From Thermoplasmata archaeon (GTDB lineage: Archaea > Thermoplasmatota > Thermoplasmata > Thermoplasmatales > Thermoplasmataceae), in assembly GCA_021827885.1 (NCBI GenBank), contig JAKAUD010000200.1:1-10917 (forward strand): 10,917 bases of DNA, in the 5' to 3' direction. Each line of letters begins with the position of its first letter. Positions within the stretch are counted from its first letter, which is position 1. The notes beneath the pieces were generated by a model. It worked only from the letters and a program-made list of their open reading frames with translations, did not search any database and was not told the DNA's origin. Shown here in pieces: positions 8,702-10,917 of this stretch. A program made the translations under genes and the position numbers.

Positions 8702-9949
8702 TTAAGCACTCCAAAGTAAATTGCTCAAGGCATCTGCAATGCTATTGGCCATTAATGGAGGAACCGCATTCCCTATTTGATTAAAAGCCGATGTTCTGGA
8801 ACCTTCAAAGTAATAACTATCTGGAAACGCCTGAAGTCGTGCGGATTCCCTAACGGATATTGACCTTAGTTGTGACAGGTCTGGGTGGATATAGTAATGT
8901 CCATCTTTTGCGATGTGAGAGACTACTGTTTGAGAGTAAGGTAGTTCATCAGCCACGACCTTGAAACGGTCAAGAAACGATTCCACATTCTTATGTGTTC
9001 TATATTCAAGCGGAAGATCTGTGTAATGCAATCTCTTCTTTTCAGAATTCCATAGAATAATGGCCCTCCTATAGATTTCTTTGTCTGTTTCATTGTTGTT
9101 TCTAGATATGTGTTGAGTTAGGATATCACTAGGTTTACGAATGTTAGATCGTTTGAGATACTCCGTCGGCCGAGCAATATAACCAGTTTGCTCCTCCATT
9201 TCACCTGGCTTTATCTTCGGCAAATCCTGAAAAATATCTTTTACCAGATATTTTCCATTTCTTGGGGTAAATTCTGGATAATGCATTTTCATTCCTCGTT
9301 TCCAGCCGATAAGAATTACACGTCTCCTGTTCTGAAGGACTCCAAAATCCCTTGCGTTTAGAATTTCATAATCTGTTTCATATCCGGCATTGCGAAAATG
9401 CTCTTTTACATCGCGAAATAGGTCCCCTTTCGCAGCCGACAGTAGACCTATTACATTCTCAAACACGAAGAGGTCTGGTTCGAACTTCTTAAGGAATTCT
9501 GCATACATTTTATACAGGTAATTTCTAGGATCATTCTTCATTCCATATCTGTCTCTGGCCCTGCCCACCAGCGAATAAGCTTGACAAGGAGGTCCCCCAA
9601 TAATGACATCAACTTTCTTGGAGCTAAAAGCGTCAAGGTTTTTTTCTATCCTCTTGAATATATACGTCAAATTTTCTTTTTTTATTTCAGTATTTATTAC
9701 AGTGTCGAGAATTTCATTGGGAATCTCACTGTAAAACCGGTTGTTGTTTATGTTTCCAAGAAGATAATCATAATAAAATTGCAAAGAATTTTCTTGTTCA
9801 AGATAGTGATAAGCCATTCTAGTTCTAAGCGTACTCGAAGCATTCGCATCGTTTTCAACGTGAGCAACAGGAGTGAATCCACTGTTTATGAACCCCTCAG
9901 ATAAACCTCCCGCACCAGCAAAGAGATCTACGAAGACACCTTTTTCCAT
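8702..9949 (-). CDS. drmMII: DNA (cytosine-5)-methyltransferase of DISARM, DrmMII type
   Basis: The 415-residue protein contains the conserved C5-methyltransferase motifs in canonical order. Motif I is DLFAGAGGL at 8-16 (S-adenosylmethionine binding), motif IV GGPPCQ at 118-123 with catalytic Cys122, motif VI ENV at 164-166, motif VIII QNRRR at 206-210, motif IX RESARLQAFP at 367-376 and motif X QIGNAVPP at 391-398. The variable region between VIII and IX (about 215-355) is the target recognition domain; its target cannot be read from sequence. In class 2 DISARM this enzyme modifies host sites so that the system spares self DNA. It is the first gene of the operon and starts at ATG 9947-9949, which agrees with motif I lying at the N-terminus. 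It ends in TAA directly followed by the glycosylase ATG. A stand-alone restriction-modification methyltransferase would look the same; the drmABC context decides the name. Confidence 0.92.
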   Translation of the reverse strand: MEKGVFVDLFAGAGGLSEGFINSGFTPVAHVENDANASSTLRTRMAYHYLEQENSLQFYYDYLLGNINNNRFYSEIPNEILDTVINTEIKKENLTYIFKRIEKNLDAFSSKKVDVIIGGPPCQAYSLVGRARDRYGMKNDPRNYLYKMYAEFLKKFEPDLFVFENVIGLLSAAKGDLFRDVKEHFRNAGYETDYEILNARDFGVLQNRRRVILIGWKRGMKMHYPEFTPRNGKYLVKDIFQDLPKIKPGEMEEQTGYIARPTEYLKRSNIRKPSDILTQHISRNNNETDKEIYRRAIILWNSEKKRLHYTDLPLEYRTHKNVESFLDRFKVVADELPYSQTVVSHIAKDGHYYIHPDLSQLRSISVRESARLQAFPDSYYFEGSRTSAFNQIGNAVPPLMANSIADALSNLLWSA

Positions 9950-10156
9950 TATAAAACTATCATATCTTACTTCCTTTTATTTTTTTTCTAGAGGGATGAA
10001 TAAATCCAGACACACATATTGCTACTTATAGTGTCTCATCTCTTATGCTGCGATTCCCTTTGTTGTAAAAACTTGACTTTCACATGAGATAGTCTGTCAC
10101 GGTACTTTGTAAACTCTGTTTTTTCCTGTATATTCTTACATTCCACCTTCTTTAAT
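9950..10156. other. Non-coding gap between the DISARM operon and the transposase
   Basis: No credible open frame is seen on either strand. The operon side holds the TATA-like run described separately. The rest is T-rich on the plus strand, with a short run of six T at about 10119-10124. A 6-bp complementary pair (TCTCAT near 10034 and ATGAGA near 10084) is too short to interpret. The left end of the insertion sequence should lie in or next to this gap, but I cannot define its terminal repeat because the right end is outside the window. Confidence 0.5.
9973..9988 (-). promoter_or_regulatory. Candidate archaeal TATA/BRE-like promoter of the DISARM operon
   Basis: Read on the minus strand this stretch is GAAAAAAAATAAAAGG, an A/T-rich, TATA-like run centred about 29 nt before the drmMII ATG. 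Archaeal TATA boxes lie about 25-30 nt before the transcription start, so transcription would begin at or near the ATG, giving a leaderless or nearly leaderless mRNA. This is consistent with the lack of a clear Shine-Dalgarno motif there. The assignment is positional; A/T-rich DNA makes chance matches likely. Confidence 0.4.
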
Positions 10157-10181
10157 GTATGTGCATAGTGTATGCACATAC
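10157..10181. repeat. Perfect 11-bp inverted repeat with 3-nt spacer upstream of the transposase
   Basis: The arms GTATGTGCATA (10157-10167) and TATGCACATAC (10171-10181) are exact reverse complements around GTG. The repeat ends about 14 nt before the transposase ATG and directly abuts a TATA-like TTTATAT (10185-10191). The position suits an operator for a dimeric DNA-binding protein, or an RNA hairpin if transcription starts further upstream. It may also be part of the insertion-sequence end. The repeat itself is certain; its role is not. Confidence 0.7.
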
Positions 10182-10183
10182 TC

Positions 10184-10191
10184 TTTTATAT
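10184..10191 (+). promoter_or_regulatory. Candidate TATA box of the transposase gene
   Basis: TTTTATAT lies about 23-26 nt before a GTG codon at 10211-10213 that is in frame with the transposase. This is the spacing expected for a leaderless archaeal transcript starting at that GTG. The inverted repeat just upstream would cover the place where TFB binds. Support is positional only. Confidence 0.35.
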
Positions 10192-10195
10192 CTGC

Positions 10196-10917
10196 ATGGG
10201 ATATTGCCATGTGTTTCTGAGGTTCACGAAGGTAAGGAGAGGATCGGCGGTGCTTGAATATGCATCCATAGCTGAGAGAACGGTCGAAAACAACAAGCAG
10301 AAGACAACAACGGTAAGATACCTGGGTCCTGTGAAATCTGAATCAGACAGGGAAAGATACCGGAAGATAGCAGATGAATACCGGGAAACTATGAAGAAGT
10401 TCTCCCTGAACGATATGAATATCATGCCAACACTTTCTTTTGGCGTTTTCTATGCCGCCAGGACTATCATGGAAAGGAATGGCATGATGAAGATACTTGG
10501 AAAGCACACCCGTTCCTATGCGGAAACACTTGCATTCATGATCATATCAAGGCTGTTTGAACCCTCCTCCGATATAGATCTTATAGAAATGGAAAAGAGG
10601 GTATACTATCCATGGGATCTGCACATAAGCAAGGACAATGTCTACCGGGCACTCGATTCGCTTCTTGAGGGGAAAAACGACATCGAGATGGACATATTCA
10701 GGGCGTTGAAGCCTGACACCTCCACAGTGCATTATGATCTCACATCATCATATTTTGAGGGAAAGGAGGATAATGATCTCGTACTGTTTGGATATTCACG
10801 TGACAGGAAGAGAGGAAAGGAACAGATTGTAATAGGAATGGTAACGGCAGACGGCATGCCCATACATCATGAGGTATGGCCCGGAAACACAATAGATCCA
10901 AAAACACTTGAATCCAC
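10196..10917 (+). CDS. IS1634/IS4-type DDE transposase, N-terminal part (cut by window edge)
   Basis: The frame is open from ATG 10196-10198 to the window end, 240 codons, and continues beyond. An in-frame GTG at 10211 is an alternative start (MFLRFTKVRRG...) that fits the TATA-like box better. Residues about 9-50 show the family's N-terminal pattern, a charged segment ending in TVRYLGP. Around residues 181-190 is YDLTSSYFEG, which holds the first catalytic aspartate (D182). GYSRDRKRGKEQIVIGMVT and EVWPGNTIDPKTL follow, both typical of IS1634/IS4-group transposases. The remaining catalytic D and E lie outside the window, so intactness cannot be judged. Spot counts of three 60-base lines give 40-48% G+C here, against 25% and 38% in two lines of the operon, consistent with a separate origin. 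It is transcribed away from the operon. Confidence 0.88.
   Translation, partial: MGYCHVFLRFTKVRRGSAVLEYASIAERTVENNKQKTTTVRYLGPVKSESDRERYRKIADEYRETMKKFSLNDMNIMPTLSFGVFYAARTIMERNGMMKILGKHTRSYAETLAFMIISRLFEPSSDIDLIEMEKRVYYPWDLHISKDNVYRALDSLLEGKNDIEMDIFRALKPDTSTVHYDLTSSYFEGKEDNDLVLFGYSRDRKRGKEQIVIGMVTADGMPIHHEVWPGNTIDPKTLES

Larger units (their letters stand above)
10157..10917 (+). mobile_element. Insertion sequence of the IS1634/IS4 group, left part
   Basis: The element is inferred from its transposase. Neither end can be fixed: the right end is outside the window, and no terminal inverted repeat or target-site duplication can be matched. The left boundary given is only the inverted repeat nearest to the gene; the real end may lie up to about 150 nt further left. 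Confidence 0.45.

Noticed and set aside
8012..9949. Simple type II restriction-modification module (methyltransferase plus repair gene)
   Set aside because: No type II endonuclease is seen, and the genes are coupled to drmA, drmB and drmC in one operon.
10031..10092. Possible IS terminal inverted repeat (TCTCAT ... ATGAGA)
   Set aside because: Only 6 bp, and the other end of the element is not available to compare.
10186..10732. Minus-strand open frames opposite the transposase (10186-10425, 10547-10732)
   Set aside because: Antisense shadows of the transposase frame, which has clear family motifs.
1..10917. CRISPR array, tRNA or rRNA gene
   Set aside because: No regularly spaced repeats and no cloverleaf or rRNA-like stretch noticed in the single long gap; the rest is coding.

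Overview
The window is almost entirely one defence operon on the minus strand. Its left part runs off the window edge, and a divergently oriented insertion-sequence transposase occupies the right edge. The operon is a class-2-like DISARM system: a C5-cytosine DNA methyltransferase (DrmMII type, 8702-9949), a SF2 helicase (DrmA, 4258-8019), a DUF1998/MZB protein (DrmB, 2436-4256) and a phospholipase-D-fold protein (DrmC, 1965-2435). Two genes are not standard labelled parts. One is a MIG-type T/G-mismatch DNA glycosylase (8012-8701) between methyltransferase and helicase. The other is a large, N-terminally zinc-ribboned protein of unknown function after drmC (1-1968, incomplete), which may fill the DrmE slot.

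Host: probably an archaeon, plausibly one of the Thermoplasmata, though this is an inference. The glycosylase resembles the MIG enzyme of Methanothermobacter, the only start-proximal promoter-like element is an A/T-rich TATA-type box about 25-30 nt before the first ATG (leaderless style), Shine-Dalgarno motifs are weak, and AGA/AGG and ATA codons are common. No ribosomal or housekeeping gene is present to fix the taxonomy.

Layout, right to left along transcription: promoter-like region (about 9973-9988); drmMII; glycosylase directly abutting it (stop codon then start codon, no gap); drmA overlapping the glycosylase by 8 nt; drmB starting 1 nt after drmA; drmC starting with TTG directly after the drmB stop; and the unknown gene overlapping drmC by 4 nt (ATGA). 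All five junctions are coupled, so this reads as a single transcript. The non-coding gap 9950-10195 separates it from an IS1634/IS4-type transposase (from 10196 or 10211, plus strand), which is cut by the right edge. A perfect 11-bp inverted repeat lies just upstream of the transposase.

Proposed working: the methyltransferase marks host DNA with 5-methylcytosine. DrmA, DrmB, DrmC and possibly the last protein act against unmarked incoming DNA. The glycosylase removes thymine from T:G mismatches made when 5-methylcytosine deaminates, which limits the mutational cost of keeping the system. The first two roles follow established family knowledge; the third is inference from active-site residues and gene position.
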